Below, one piece after another: positions 15,322 to 22,785 of a stretch of DNA of 31,940 nucleotides. The translations under genes were made by a program, and so were the position numbers. The stretch spans positions 1 to 31,940 of the forward strand of contig CBFIEJ010000025.1 in the NCBI GenBank assembly GCA_965661575.1. Reading direction: 5' to 3'. The first letter of the stretch is position 1, and each line of letters begins with the position of its first letter. Below the pieces are notes generated by a model, which saw nothing but the letters and a program-made list of their open reading frames with translations, had not been told where the DNA came from and ran no database searches. The DNA comes from UA16 sp965661575 (GTDB taxonomy: Bacteria; Bacteroidota; Bacteroidia; Flavobacteriales_D; Sanyastnellaceae).

Positions 15322-15534
15322 ATGGAATGGAAAGTAGTGGCCTTGTCTGTCGGAATGTTGGCATTGGGTTTTGCCGGTATCGCCATCAAGATACTCGTCA
15401 AGAAAGACGGAGAGTTTGCAGGCACTTGTGCGAGTCAAAATCCGATGCTCAAAAACGAATCGGGCTCGTGCTCTGTTTGTGGTGCCCGGCCTCAAGATGA
15501 ATGCTTGAAACCAACTGAAAACCAAGCTTCGTAA
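15322..15534 (+). CDS. Small Cys-rich membrane protein, NqrM-like
   Basis: A 70-residue protein with one N-terminal membrane helix (residues ~4-25, VVALSVGMLALGFAGIAIKI), a KK pair, then a short soluble tail with four cysteines: Cys36 in GTCASQNP, Cys50 and Cys53 in CSVC, and Cys61 in DEC. NqrM (DUF539), required for Na+-NQR assembly in Vibrio and thought to deliver iron, has the same plan: one helix, then G-S-C, C-x-C and a final Cys. The gene ends 12 bp from the end of apbE, the last gene of the nqr block, on the opposite strand. I recognise this as a conserved Bacteroidota small protein; assignment as NqrM is inference from topology, cysteines and context. Confidence 0.7.
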   Translation: MEWKVVALSVGMLALGFAGIAIKILVKKDGEFAGTCASQNPMLKNESGSCSVCGARPQDECLKPTENQAS

Positions 15535-15546
15535 CAAGCGATACGA

Positions 15547-16665
15547 TCAATCCGGAGTAAGGGATGCGTCCCATCCTGCCGTTTGCCAAGTCTCCATTTC
15601 TTCGGTTTCAGTGGCATAAATGAAGAGTGCCTCAATCCGCTCAAATTCATTCTCAGTCCGATAGGCTTCGATGAATTGCTTGCCCTCGGCTGGGCCCCAG
15701 ACCATACAAGCAGTTGCCAACGCATCTGCTGTTGCGGCATCCACTGCATGAATGGTCGCGCTGAGCAAGCTGTGTTGAACAGGATACCCTGTGAAAGGAC
15801 TGATCGTATGCGAACGCTTGATTCCATCTTCCTCGTAAAATTTACGATAATTGCCACTCGTGCAAATCGCTGCATCTTTCACCGCAACTATTGATTGCAA
15901 TTGTCTCTCATCAAGACCATCCAATTGGTCGACAGGCAGATCGATGGCAATGCGCCAAGGTTGACCGTCTGAACGAAGACCGTGACATTTCACCTCGCCC
16001 CCCACTTCAACCATGAAATTGTGAATTCCGTTCGACCATAGCGCATCTGCTAGAAGGTCAACAGTTAGGCCTTGGGCAATCCCGTTGAAGTCAATGGAAG
16101 TGTTTGGGTTTCCCTTCCTCACGTATGTGCTCTCGTACATCCGATCAATCTCATTTTCCTCCAAATCGATGCGATCCAGTGTGAGCCCCACATCGGGCAA
16201 GATGCGTTGAACGTCAGCATCATCAACATCACCACGTTTGCTCAGTCCAAAACCCCAAAGCTCAACCAACGGATGAACCGTTGGATCAAATGCACCCTGC
16301 GAAGCTTCGAACAAATCAATGCTTCGTGACCAGATTACAGACCAAAGGCGGGAGGTGTCGACAAAAGTGAAAAGCTGATCACCGCCTTCAAATGAGTTGA
16401 TTTGATTGATCCTTGAGTCAGGTCTCCAGAGGTTGAATTCAACATCCACAACCTCCAATACAGAATCAATCACAGACTGTTCAAGCTCTTCCTCTCCGTG
16501 GTATTTAACCAAGTACGTCGTTCCTTGCGTGTCCCCCGCATGTAGATGTTCCTTTGACCCATCACTTGGGTTATCAGCCGGATGTAGGTCACCGCCTTCT
16601 GACGATCCACAGGCACTGAGCAGCGCCATGACCGTGAAGCCAATGCACCAATCAGTCCACCGCAT
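15547..16665 (-). CDS. apbE: FAD:protein FMN transferase ApbE
   Basis: Periplasm-facing lipoprotein that transfers FMN from FAD onto a Thr of NqrB and NqrC. The frame is open to 16725 within nqrF, but ATG 16665, 4 bp after the nqrF stop, gives MRWTDWCIGFTVMALLSAC with lipobox LSAC. The 372 residues include FDPTVHPLVELWGFG, SIDFNGIAQGLTVDLLADAL, NFMVEVGGEVKCHG, SGNYRKFYE, HTISPFTGYP and the metal-binding DAATADALATACMV, all ApbE signatures. Position as last gene of the nqr operon matches its role. Confidence 0.97.
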   Translation of the reverse strand: MRWTDWCIGFTVMALLSACGSSEGGDLHPADNPSDGSKEHLHAGDTQGTTYLVKYHGEEELEQSVIDSVLEVVDVEFNLWRPDSRINQINSFEGGDQLFTFVDTSRLWSVIWSRSIDLFEASQGAFDPTVHPLVELWGFGLSKRGDVDDADVQRILPDVGLTLDRIDLEENEIDRMYESTYVRKGNPNTSIDFNGIAQGLTVDLLADALWSNGIHNFMVEVGGEVKCHGLRSDGQPWRIAIDLPVDQLDGLDERQLQSIVAVKDAAICTSGNYRKFYEEDGIKRSHTISPFTGYPVQHSLLSATIHAVDAATADALATACMVWGPAEGKQFIEAYRTENEFERIEALFIYATETEEMETWQTAGWDASLTPD

Positions 16666-16669
16666 TTGA

Positions 16670-17965
16670 TCAACCGCCAAAGTCATCGAAACTGACGTTC
16701 TCTGGAGGAACGCCCCAATCGTCACACATTTTCAGAACCGCCTGGTTCATCATGGGAGGACCGCAGAAATAGAACTCAATGTCCTCCGGCGCATCATGCT
16801 GAGCCAATTGATGCTCAATTACAGCGTTGTGAACGAAGCCAAGGAAACCGTCGCCTTCATCATGAATGTCCTTTTTAACTTTCCAGTCATCTCCCTCCGC
16901 CGGCTCCGAAAGCACGACATGGAAATCGAAATTGGGGAATTCAGATGCGATCTTATTGAAATCATCCAGATAGAAAAGTTCACGCTTCGATCGTCCACCG
17001 TACCAGAAAGTCACTTTACGATCGGTTTTCACCGTGTGGAACAGGTGAAACAAGTGCGATCGCATGGGAGCCATACCCGCACCACCTCCGATGTAAACCA
17101 TTTCTGAGCCCGTCTCCTTGATGAAAAACTCTCCGTAAGGACCTGAAATCTCGACTTTATCACCCGGTTTTTGGGCGAATACAAACGACGAGCAAATCCC
17201 TGGATTCACCTGCATCCATGCGTTTCGAGCCCGATCCCAAGGTGGCGTCGCAACTCGAATGTTGAGCATGACAATGTTGCCTTCTGCGGGGTGATTGGCC
17301 ATCGAATAAGCACGAACGATCGGTTCATCATTCGTCATCTTAAGGTCCCACAAACCAAACTTGTCCCACTCACTCTGAAACGTCTTGGGGTCTTTGTGGT
17401 GCTCAGGATGCGCAGTCACGTCAATGTCCTTGAACTCGACCACCGTTTCAGGAACGTCGACTTGGATGTAGCCACCCGCTTCAAAGTCAAGGGACTCGCC
17501 CTCAGGCAGTCGGACCACGAATTCCTTAATGAAGGAGGCTACATTGTAGTTGGAAACCACTTCACACTCCCATTTCTTGATGCCAAACACCTCCTCAGGC
17601 ACTTGGATTTCCATATCCTCCTTGACCTTGACCTGGCATCCTAGACGCCAGTTGTCTGCGATTTCTTTCCGGCTAAAGTGAGGTTCTTCGGTTGGCAAAA
17701 TACTTCCTCCGCCCTCTGCGACTTGACAACGGCACTGCACGCACGTTCCGCCACCTCCGCATGCAGATGGTAAAAAGACACCATTGTTGCCCAACGTTGT
17801 GAGCAACGTGCTTCCACCGTCGACTTCGAGCGTTTGTTCGCCGTTGATGATGATTTTTAATTTTCCACTCGGAGATAGCTTCGCCTTAGCAAAAAGTAGA
17901 AGACCTACGAGCAGCAGGATTACCGCTAAAAAGAATGCGATTGTCAGAACAATAGTAGTCGTCAT
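16670..17965 (-). CDS. nqrF: Na+-NQR subunit F (NADH dehydrogenase flavoprotein)
   Basis: Entry point of electrons: oxidises NADH with FAD and passes electrons to a [2Fe-2S] cluster. The 431 residues show an N-terminal anchor helix (4-25), the ferredoxin motif Cys69-x5-Cys75-x2-Cys78 with Cys110 as fourth ligand, the FAD-binding RAYSMAN, the NADH-binding GGGAGMAPMRSH and YFCGPPMMN near the C-terminus, ending FDDFGG. ATG 17965 lies 5 bp after the nqrE stop; a TTG at 17974 extends the frame but would overlap nqrE. Confidence 0.98.
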   Translation of the reverse strand: MTTTIVLTIAFFLAVILLLVGLLLFAKAKLSPSGKLKIIINGEQTLEVDGGSTLLTTLGNNGVFLPSACGGGGTCVQCRCQVAEGGGSILPTEEPHFSRKEIADNWRLGCQVKVKEDMEIQVPEEVFGIKKWECEVVSNYNVASFIKEFVVRLPEGESLDFEAGGYIQVDVPETVVEFKDIDVTAHPEHHKDPKTFQSEWDKFGLWDLKMTNDEPIVRAYSMANHPAEGNIVMLNIRVATPPWDRARNAWMQVNPGICSSFVFAQKPGDKVEISGPYGEFFIKETGSEMVYIGGGAGMAPMRSHLFHLFHTVKTDRKVTFWYGGRSKRELFYLDDFNKIASEFPNFDFHVVLSEPAEGDDWKVKKDIHDEGDGFLGFVHNAVIEHQLAQHDAPEDIEFYFCGPPMMNQAVLKMCDDWGVPPENVSFDDFGG

Positions 17966-17970
17966 CTCTA

Positions 17971-18585
17971 TCAAATTTCAATGCCCATAAAACTCATGAA
18001 CGCAATGCCCATGAGACCCGTGATGATGAACGTGATGCCCAGGCCTTTCAAAGGAGCTGGCACGTGTGAGTAGCGAATTTTTTCGCGAATCGCCGCGATT
18101 GCGACAATGGCAAGCCACCAACCGACCCCAGATCCAAGGCCAAATACAGTCGCTTCTCCGATGCTTGGATATTGTCGGTCCTGCATGAACAATGCTCCTC
18201 CAAGGATGGAACAGTTCACCGCAATGAGGGGCAGAAAAATACCCAGCGCTCCGTAAAGAGCCGGCGCAAACTTTTCGACGATCATCTCGACCAGTTGAAC
18301 CATCGAAGCGATCACAGCAATGAACATGATGAAGCTCAAAAAGCTCAAGTCGACATTGGCGTATTCAGGACTGATCCACTGCAACGCGCCTTCTTTCAAA
18401 ACATAGTTCTCGAGAAGGTAATTGATCGGAACGGTGATGCCCAAAACGAAAATAACGGCAAGCCCCAATCCATTGGCTGTCTTGACAGTCTTTGAGACTG
18501 CGAGGTATGAACACATGCCCAAGAAATAGGCGAAAATCATGTTCTCGATGAAGATGCCCTTCACAAATATGCTGAGGTATTCCAT
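17971..18585 (-). CDS. nqrE: Na+-NQR subunit E
   Basis: Integral membrane subunit of 204 residues with six predicted helices (MEYLSIFVKGIFIENMIFAY onward). Cys25 (GMCSYLAVSK) and Cys125 (VNCSILGGALF) correspond to two of the four cysteines that, with NqrD, hold the intramembrane [2Fe-2S] cluster in Vibrio structures. ATG 18585 overlaps the nqrD stop by one base (TAATG). The frame is open to 18630, inside nqrD; the internal ATG matches family length. Confidence 0.98.
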   Translation of the reverse strand: MEYLSIFVKGIFIENMIFAYFLGMCSYLAVSKTVKTANGLGLAVIFVLGITVPINYLLENYVLKEGALQWISPEYANVDLSFLSFIMFIAVIASMVQLVEMIVEKFAPALYGALGIFLPLIAVNCSILGGALFMQDRQYPSIGEATVFGLGSGVGWWLAIVAIAAIREKIRYSHVPAPLKGLGITFIITGLMGIAFMSFMGIEI

Positions 18586-19274
18586 TAGTTCTCTTCGATT
18601 AAGGATTGGTTGCGACTGCGCTGAATCCAAATGATGATTCCAACCGTGATCAAGGCCATTGGTGGCAGAATCATCAGGTTGTTGTTTTCATAAAAACCAC
18701 CTTCGCTCATGAACCACTCCGCTGGTAAGAACTTCACTTGGCCCATGCCAGGCAATGAGATCGCTCCACTTCCAAACACCTCACGCACCACAGATACTGC
18801 GAGAAGAATCCAGGCGTATCCCATGGCGTTTCCGATGGCATCTAGGAATGATGGTCCCGGCTTGTTGCCCAGAGCAAATGCCTCCAAACGTCCCATGATG
18901 ATGCAATTCGTGATGATCAGGCCGACGAAAACAGAGAGCTTTTCAGAGATGTCCGGTTGAAAGGCTTTGAGCACTTGGTCAACGATGATCACCAAAGAGG
19001 CCACAACCACGAGTTGAACAATGATTCGAATGCGATCCGGAATCAAGTTTCGAAGCAGGGAGACAATTACGTTTCCTCCAATCATTACGAACAACACAGA
19101 TAAACTCATGATCACAGCCTGCTGCAGTTGCACGGTAATCGCCAAGGCTGAACAAATGCCCAAAACCTGCACGGTGATTGGATTCGAATCGTCTAACGGA
19201 TCACTCAAGAGCCGGCGGTTCTTTTTGGAAAACAGCGATTCCTTCTTGGGCGCTGCTGCTGTATCAGTACTCAT
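18585..19274 (-). CDS. nqrD: Na+-NQR subunit D
   Basis: Integral membrane subunit of 229 residues, homologous to NqrE with inverted topology. Cys41 (GICSALAITVQLQQAV) and Cys124 (TNCIIMGRLEAFAL) are the expected ligands of the [2Fe-2S] cluster shared with NqrE. The N-terminal ~30 polar residues before the first helix are typical of Bacteroidota NqrD. ATG overlaps the nqrC stop (ATGA). Confidence 0.98.
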   Translation of the reverse strand: MSTDTAAAPKKESLFSKKNRRLLSDPLDDSNPITVQVLGICSALAITVQLQQAVIMSLSVLFVMIGGNVIVSLLRNLIPDRIRIIVQLVVVASLVIIVDQVLKAFQPDISEKLSVFVGLIITNCIIMGRLEAFALGNKPGPSFLDAIGNAMGYAWILLAVSVVREVFGSGAISLPGMGQVKFLPAEWFMSEGGFYENNNLMILPPMALITVGIIIWIQRSRNQSLIEEN

Positions 19275-20068
19275 CTCTGCGCTCGTGTTTCTGATTCAAA
19301 ATAACGGTAGTAAACCTTCAACGTTCGGTTGATCATTTCATCCACTCCTTTCGAAGTGATCGTACCTCCTGTAATGCCATCTACGCTGTACTCATCTGTA
19401 GGTGCACCTCCCTTCGTTACTGTGAATAAAGCTGCTGCGTCGGCATTTAGCTTCTTTCCCTTGAACTTCTCTGTGAAGAAAGTCTCTTTGATCTCGGCTC
19501 CAAGTCCAGGTGTTTCAGTCTTGTGATCAAAGTTGGCACCGTAAATGGTCGTCTTGTCCTCCTCGAGCGCCACATAGCCCCAAATCGGCCCCCAAAGACC
19601 AGATCCAACCACTGGGATAACGTAGAGACTTTCGCCGTCCTTATCGCATCGAAAGAGCGGGAATCGGAGATCATCTTCGGACAGCGCAGCCATCAGCGCC
19701 GCCTCGTCGCCATCGGCCGCCTTGACCGCCGATTTCACACTGGCACGGTAATCTTTCTTGACATCAATTCCGAACGGATCGGCCTTGTCCTTTGGATCCA
19801 CCGCTGTTGCCGTAGCAAGCAATTCTCGACCATTCATATCAATGGCCACGCGTTCCACCACATAATCAGCGAAAAGCTCGCTGGCGTTTGTTCGATTCGC
19901 ATCAATTCCAATGGCCCCAAGAATGTCCATCATCTTTTTGTCAGCCGCGTTGGCGTCCTGACGTTCCTTCAAAGAAAGAGAAGTGTAGGCGAGCGAAGTT
20001 CCAACTACAACAACCATTATGATTGAGAAGAGAAACGTATATCCCGTGCTATTTTTATCAATTGCCAT
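19271..20068 (-). CDS. nqrC: Na+-NQR subunit C (covalent FMN)
   Basis: A 265-residue subunit with one N-terminal anchor helix (about 10-30) and a periplasmic FMN domain. The flavinylation site is DGITGGTITS, in which Thr236 should carry the FMN placed by ApbE; the usual SGAT/TGAT is TGGT here. The frame is open to 20125 within nqrB, but ATG 20068 (MAIDKNSTGYTFLFS) matches the family start, 10 bp after nqrB. The last 20 residues are the C-terminal helix after the FMN site. Confidence 0.97.
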   Translation of the reverse strand: MAIDKNSTGYTFLFSIIMVVVVGTSLAYTSLSLKERQDANAADKKMMDILGAIGIDANRTNASELFADYVVERVAIDMNGRELLATATAVDPKDKADPFGIDVKKDYRASVKSAVKAADGDEAALMAALSEDDLRFPLFRCDKDGESLYVIPVVGSGLWGPIWGYVALEEDKTTIYGANFDHKTETPGLGAEIKETFFTEKFKGKKLNADAAALFTVTKGGAPTDEYSVDGITGGTITSKGVDEMINRTLKVYYRYFESETRAQR

Positions 20069-20078
20069 GGTTCTCAGT

Positions 20079-21335
20079 TTAAGCTGTTGCGCGTTGTGCC
20101 ATCGCCAATTCCATGCGCTTTTCACGCTTGCTCACATTGGACTGAACGACGTAATGATCAATCAGAGGTGCCATCACGTTCATGAACAGAATCGCCATCA
20201 TCACCCCCTCAGGGTAAGCCGGGTTGAAAACGCGAATCATGATCGACAAGAAGCCTCCGAAAAAGCCATAAATCCATTTGCCTCGCTCTGTTTGTGCTGC
20301 GCTTACGGGATCCGTTGCCATGAAGACCATGCCAAACATAAAACCGCCCATTACCACTTGGTGGATAGCAGGAATTGTCATGTAGGCATTGAGCCCCATT
20401 AAGTTGAAGATGGCTCCCATGGCTAAACCGCCTACCAAGAAAGAGGACATCACTTTCCAACTTCCAATACCCGTCCAAATCAACAAAACGGCTCCAATCA
20501 AAATGGCCAATGCCGACGTCTCTCCTACTGACCCCGGAATCAGACCAAAGAACGAGTTGGTCAAACTGAACATCCCGTCTGCGGCAAACATGTCCATTAC
20601 ACCAGCAACTGCTGGTTCAGTCGGTGATTTCCCAACGGTTGACGCCAGGTGACCCAGGGCAGTAGCTCCCGTGTAACCGTCTACAAGCAGTCCTCCCGCT
20701 TTCGACGAAGCGACTTCGTGAATCCAAATTTCTCCTGACAACTGCTTGGGGTAGGCAAAGAATAAAAATGCACGTGCCGTTAGCGCGACGTTCAGAATGT
20801 TCATTCCTGTGCCGCCGAACACTTCTTTGGCGATGATCACAGCAAACGCCACGGCGAGAGCAAGCATCCAAAGTGGCACATCCACAGGCATGATCAATGG
20901 AATCAACATGCCTGAGACCAAATAACCTTCATTGATGCTGTGACCGCGCATTCCTGCGAACAGAAACTCGATACCCAAGCCCACACCGTAACTCACAATG
21001 ACCAAGGGCAGCACCTTCACTGCACCAATCAGCAGTTTATCGAAGAATAACGCACTCAATGGATCCGCAACGCTGACTTCACCGATGGAGAGCATGTACT
21101 GGTGACCTTGGTTCCAAGTGCCAAAAAGAAGCGCTGGAATCAGGGCAACAATTACCAGGAACATGGTCCGCTTCAAATCCACCCCGTCACGGATTTGCAC
21201 GCCACTTTTGGTGGTGTGTCCCGGTGTGAAGGCAAATGTCTCGAGCGAGTCGTAAACGACCCAAAAACGACTCAGTTTTCCTCCCTCTTCAAAATGAGGG
21301 CGAATTGAATCCAACATGTTATGCAAAGCTTTCAT
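20079..21335 (-). CDS. nqrB: Na+-NQR subunit B (covalent FMN, riboflavin)
   Basis: Core membrane subunit of 418 residues with about ten helices, forming most of the Na+ path and a quinone site together with NqrA. The flavinylation motif DGYTGAT matches the ApbE consensus, with Thr225 as FMN acceptor. Other family signatures: EGYLVSGMLIPLIMPVDVPL, AKEVFGGTGMNILN, ALTARAFLFFAYP and the late MATDPVSAAQT. ATG 21335 is 9 bp after nqrA. No Shine-Dalgarno is present. Confidence 0.98.
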   Translation of the reverse strand: MKALHNMLDSIRPHFEEGGKLSRFWVVYDSLETFAFTPGHTTKSGVQIRDGVDLKRTMFLVIVALIPALLFGTWNQGHQYMLSIGEVSVADPLSALFFDKLLIGAVKVLPLVIVSYGVGLGIEFLFAGMRGHSINEGYLVSGMLIPLIMPVDVPLWMLALAVAFAVIIAKEVFGGTGMNILNVALTARAFLFFAYPKQLSGEIWIHEVASSKAGGLLVDGYTGATALGHLASTVGKSPTEPAVAGVMDMFAADGMFSLTNSFFGLIPGSVGETSALAILIGAVLLIWTGIGSWKVMSSFLVGGLAMGAIFNLMGLNAYMTIPAIHQVVMGGFMFGMVFMATDPVSAAQTERGKWIYGFFGGFLSIMIRVFNPAYPEGVMMAILFMNVMAPLIDHYVVQSNVSKREKRMELAMAQRATA

Positions 21336-21344
21336 AATCGCTGA

Positions 21345-22700
21345 TTATCCTAGTTCTTTCTTCAAATTGTCCAAGCCTTCTCTCACAATGTCCTGAACAT
21401 CAATCTTCGATGTGCATGCATATTCGCAGAGGGCAAAATCTTCTGGCGCCACTTCGTAAATGCCTAATTTTTCCATGGCATCGATGTCGTTGGCCATGAT
21501 GCTTTTGATCAATTGGACCGGATAAATGTCAAACGGAAACACGGGCTCATACTGACCAGTCACTACAAATGCTCGCTCCTCTCCTCCCGTATTGGTATCC
21601 ATGACAAATTCTTTCGACTTTGGCATCAACCACGTCGGATAAGACTTTGACAGTGAAAATTTATCAAGACCGGGACTGAGCCAACCAGCGGTAAGCAGAA
21701 ACTTCGGATCGTTGCCTTCAGGCAACAGCGTGATTTGGTGGTCCAAGCCTCCTAAATATCCATCAGCAGCAGCATGCGTGCCAGTAAGCGGATTGCCAGA
21801 AATAACGCGGACAGAAGCATCATTCATCCCGTTGGTCAGAGAAGACAATTCACATCCGAGGTGGGTTTGCAAATAACGCGGATGGGGGTGCTCTGAACCG
21901 GTTGCCGCAATCGTTCGCTTCGATGTGTACACACCTGAAACGAGTGTCTCCCCCAAATTCGCGACGTCCTCGGCATGCATAGTCCACAACGTCTCACCTT
22001 TGTTGATTGGGAGCGTGTGATGCACCTGAACGCCTACGTTTCCTGCAGGATGAGGTCCATCGAAAGACGTCAACTCAACGTTCTTCAGACCACTGTAAAT
22101 GGTTTGTTCTGGACGGATTCCAAGGTGGATGGCGTTCCCTCCTACGAGTGCGCTCAGCGCATAAATGCCATTTTGGAATGCCTCCATTCGGCCTTTGAGG
22201 ACAATTTCCATGTCCGGCGCCAACGGCGCCGAATCGAAACCACTGACGTGGATGCTCCGCGGAGTATCGTCTGGATTCGCAACATCCGCAAACGGCCGCT
22301 GCTCCACGAAAGGAAACATGCCGTGACTCAACATCGCTTTTCGGATGACCTCTGCAGATGCCGAAGCAACGTCGATTTTATCCAAAGCGACAGCGTCATT
22401 CTTGCCGTCTGATTCAACAATGACAGCGAGAATTCGCCGTTTTGCTCCCCGAACAATGGACTTCACCTTGCCGCTGGTGGGACTCAGAAACTTCATCGCT
22501 GGAGCTTCTTTGCTGAAGAAAAGAGGCGAACCGGCCTGGACGGCAGATCCTTCTTTCACTTCCAATTTGGGGGTGATTCCGTGGTAGTTGGGGGGTTGTA
22601 CGGCGCAGGTAGCCGTAGACGCAGCAGCATCAACCGTTTGGGTTGGTCGGCCTTTCAACCGAATATCTGCTCCTTTTTTAATCCGAATTTTGCGGGACAT
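21345..22700 (-). CDS. nqrA: Na+-NQR subunit A
   Basis: Peripheral cytosolic subunit of 451 residues that binds quinone at the interface with NqrB. It begins MSRKIRIKKGADIRLKGRP, the family start, at ATG 22700; the frame stays open to 22835 into the divergent gene but those residues have no family match. Visible signatures: KLEVKEGSAVQAGSPLFFSK, PTSGKVKSIVRGAKRRI and the C-terminal CEYACTSKIDVQDIVREGLD. First gene of nqrABCDEF-apbE, with a -7 element 29 nt upstream flanked by a palindrome. Confidence 0.98.
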   Translation of the reverse strand: MSRKIRIKKGADIRLKGRPTQTVDAAASTATCAVQPPNYHGITPKLEVKEGSAVQAGSPLFFSKEAPAMKFLSPTSGKVKSIVRGAKRRILAVIVESDGKNDAVALDKIDVASASAEVIRKAMLSHGMFPFVEQRPFADVANPDDTPRSIHVSGFDSAPLAPDMEIVLKGRMEAFQNGIYALSALVGGNAIHLGIRPEQTIYSGLKNVELTSFDGPHPAGNVGVQVHHTLPINKGETLWTMHAEDVANLGETLVSGVYTSKRTIAATGSEHPHPRYLQTHLGCELSSLTNGMNDASVRVISGNPLTGTHAAADGYLGGLDHQITLLPEGNDPKFLLTAGWLSPGLDKFSLSKSYPTWLMPKSKEFVMDTNTGGEERAFVVTGQYEPVFPFDIYPVQLIKSIMANDIDAMEKLGIYEVAPEDFALCEYACTSKIDVQDIVREGLDNLKKELG

Positions 22701-22729
22701 CAGCTCGCGAAGGTTTACTTTTCGGGGCG

Positions 22730-22737
22730 CAAAGTTA
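22730..22737 (-). promoter_or_regulatory. -7 element (TAACTTTG) of the nqr operon
   Basis: Exact TAnnTTTG on the minus strand, 29 nt before nqrA ATG 22700, leaving a leader of about 20-25 nt, the longest in the window for an exact match. Immediately upstream on that strand is the inverted repeat 22738-22755. Confidence 0.55.
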
Positions 22738-22755
22738 GGCCTCGGTACCGAAGCC
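22738..22755. promoter_or_regulatory. Candidate operator: 18-bp inverted repeat at nqrA promoter
   Basis: GGCCTCGGTACCGAAGCC is palindromic at 16 of 18 positions, with a perfect 10-bp core TCGGTACCGA. It abuts the -7 element of nqrA on its upstream side, where a bound dimeric regulator would block or contact RNA polymerase. The regulator is unknown. Confidence 0.45.
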
Positions 22756-22770
22756 TGCACCACTTTCTTG

Positions 22771-22778
22771 TAAATTTC
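22771..22778 (+). promoter_or_regulatory. -7-like element (TAAATTTC) of the T9SS plug gene
   Basis: One base off TAnnTTTG, ending 7 nt before ATG 22786; it favours the ATG start over GTG 22855. Confidence 0.35.
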
Positions 22779-22785
22779 TGCATCA

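Noticed and set aside
17171..17644. 157-codon plus-strand frame in nqrF and 167-codon frame at 19523-20026 in nqrC
   Set aside because: Antisense to well-identified nqr genes; shadows of codon bias.
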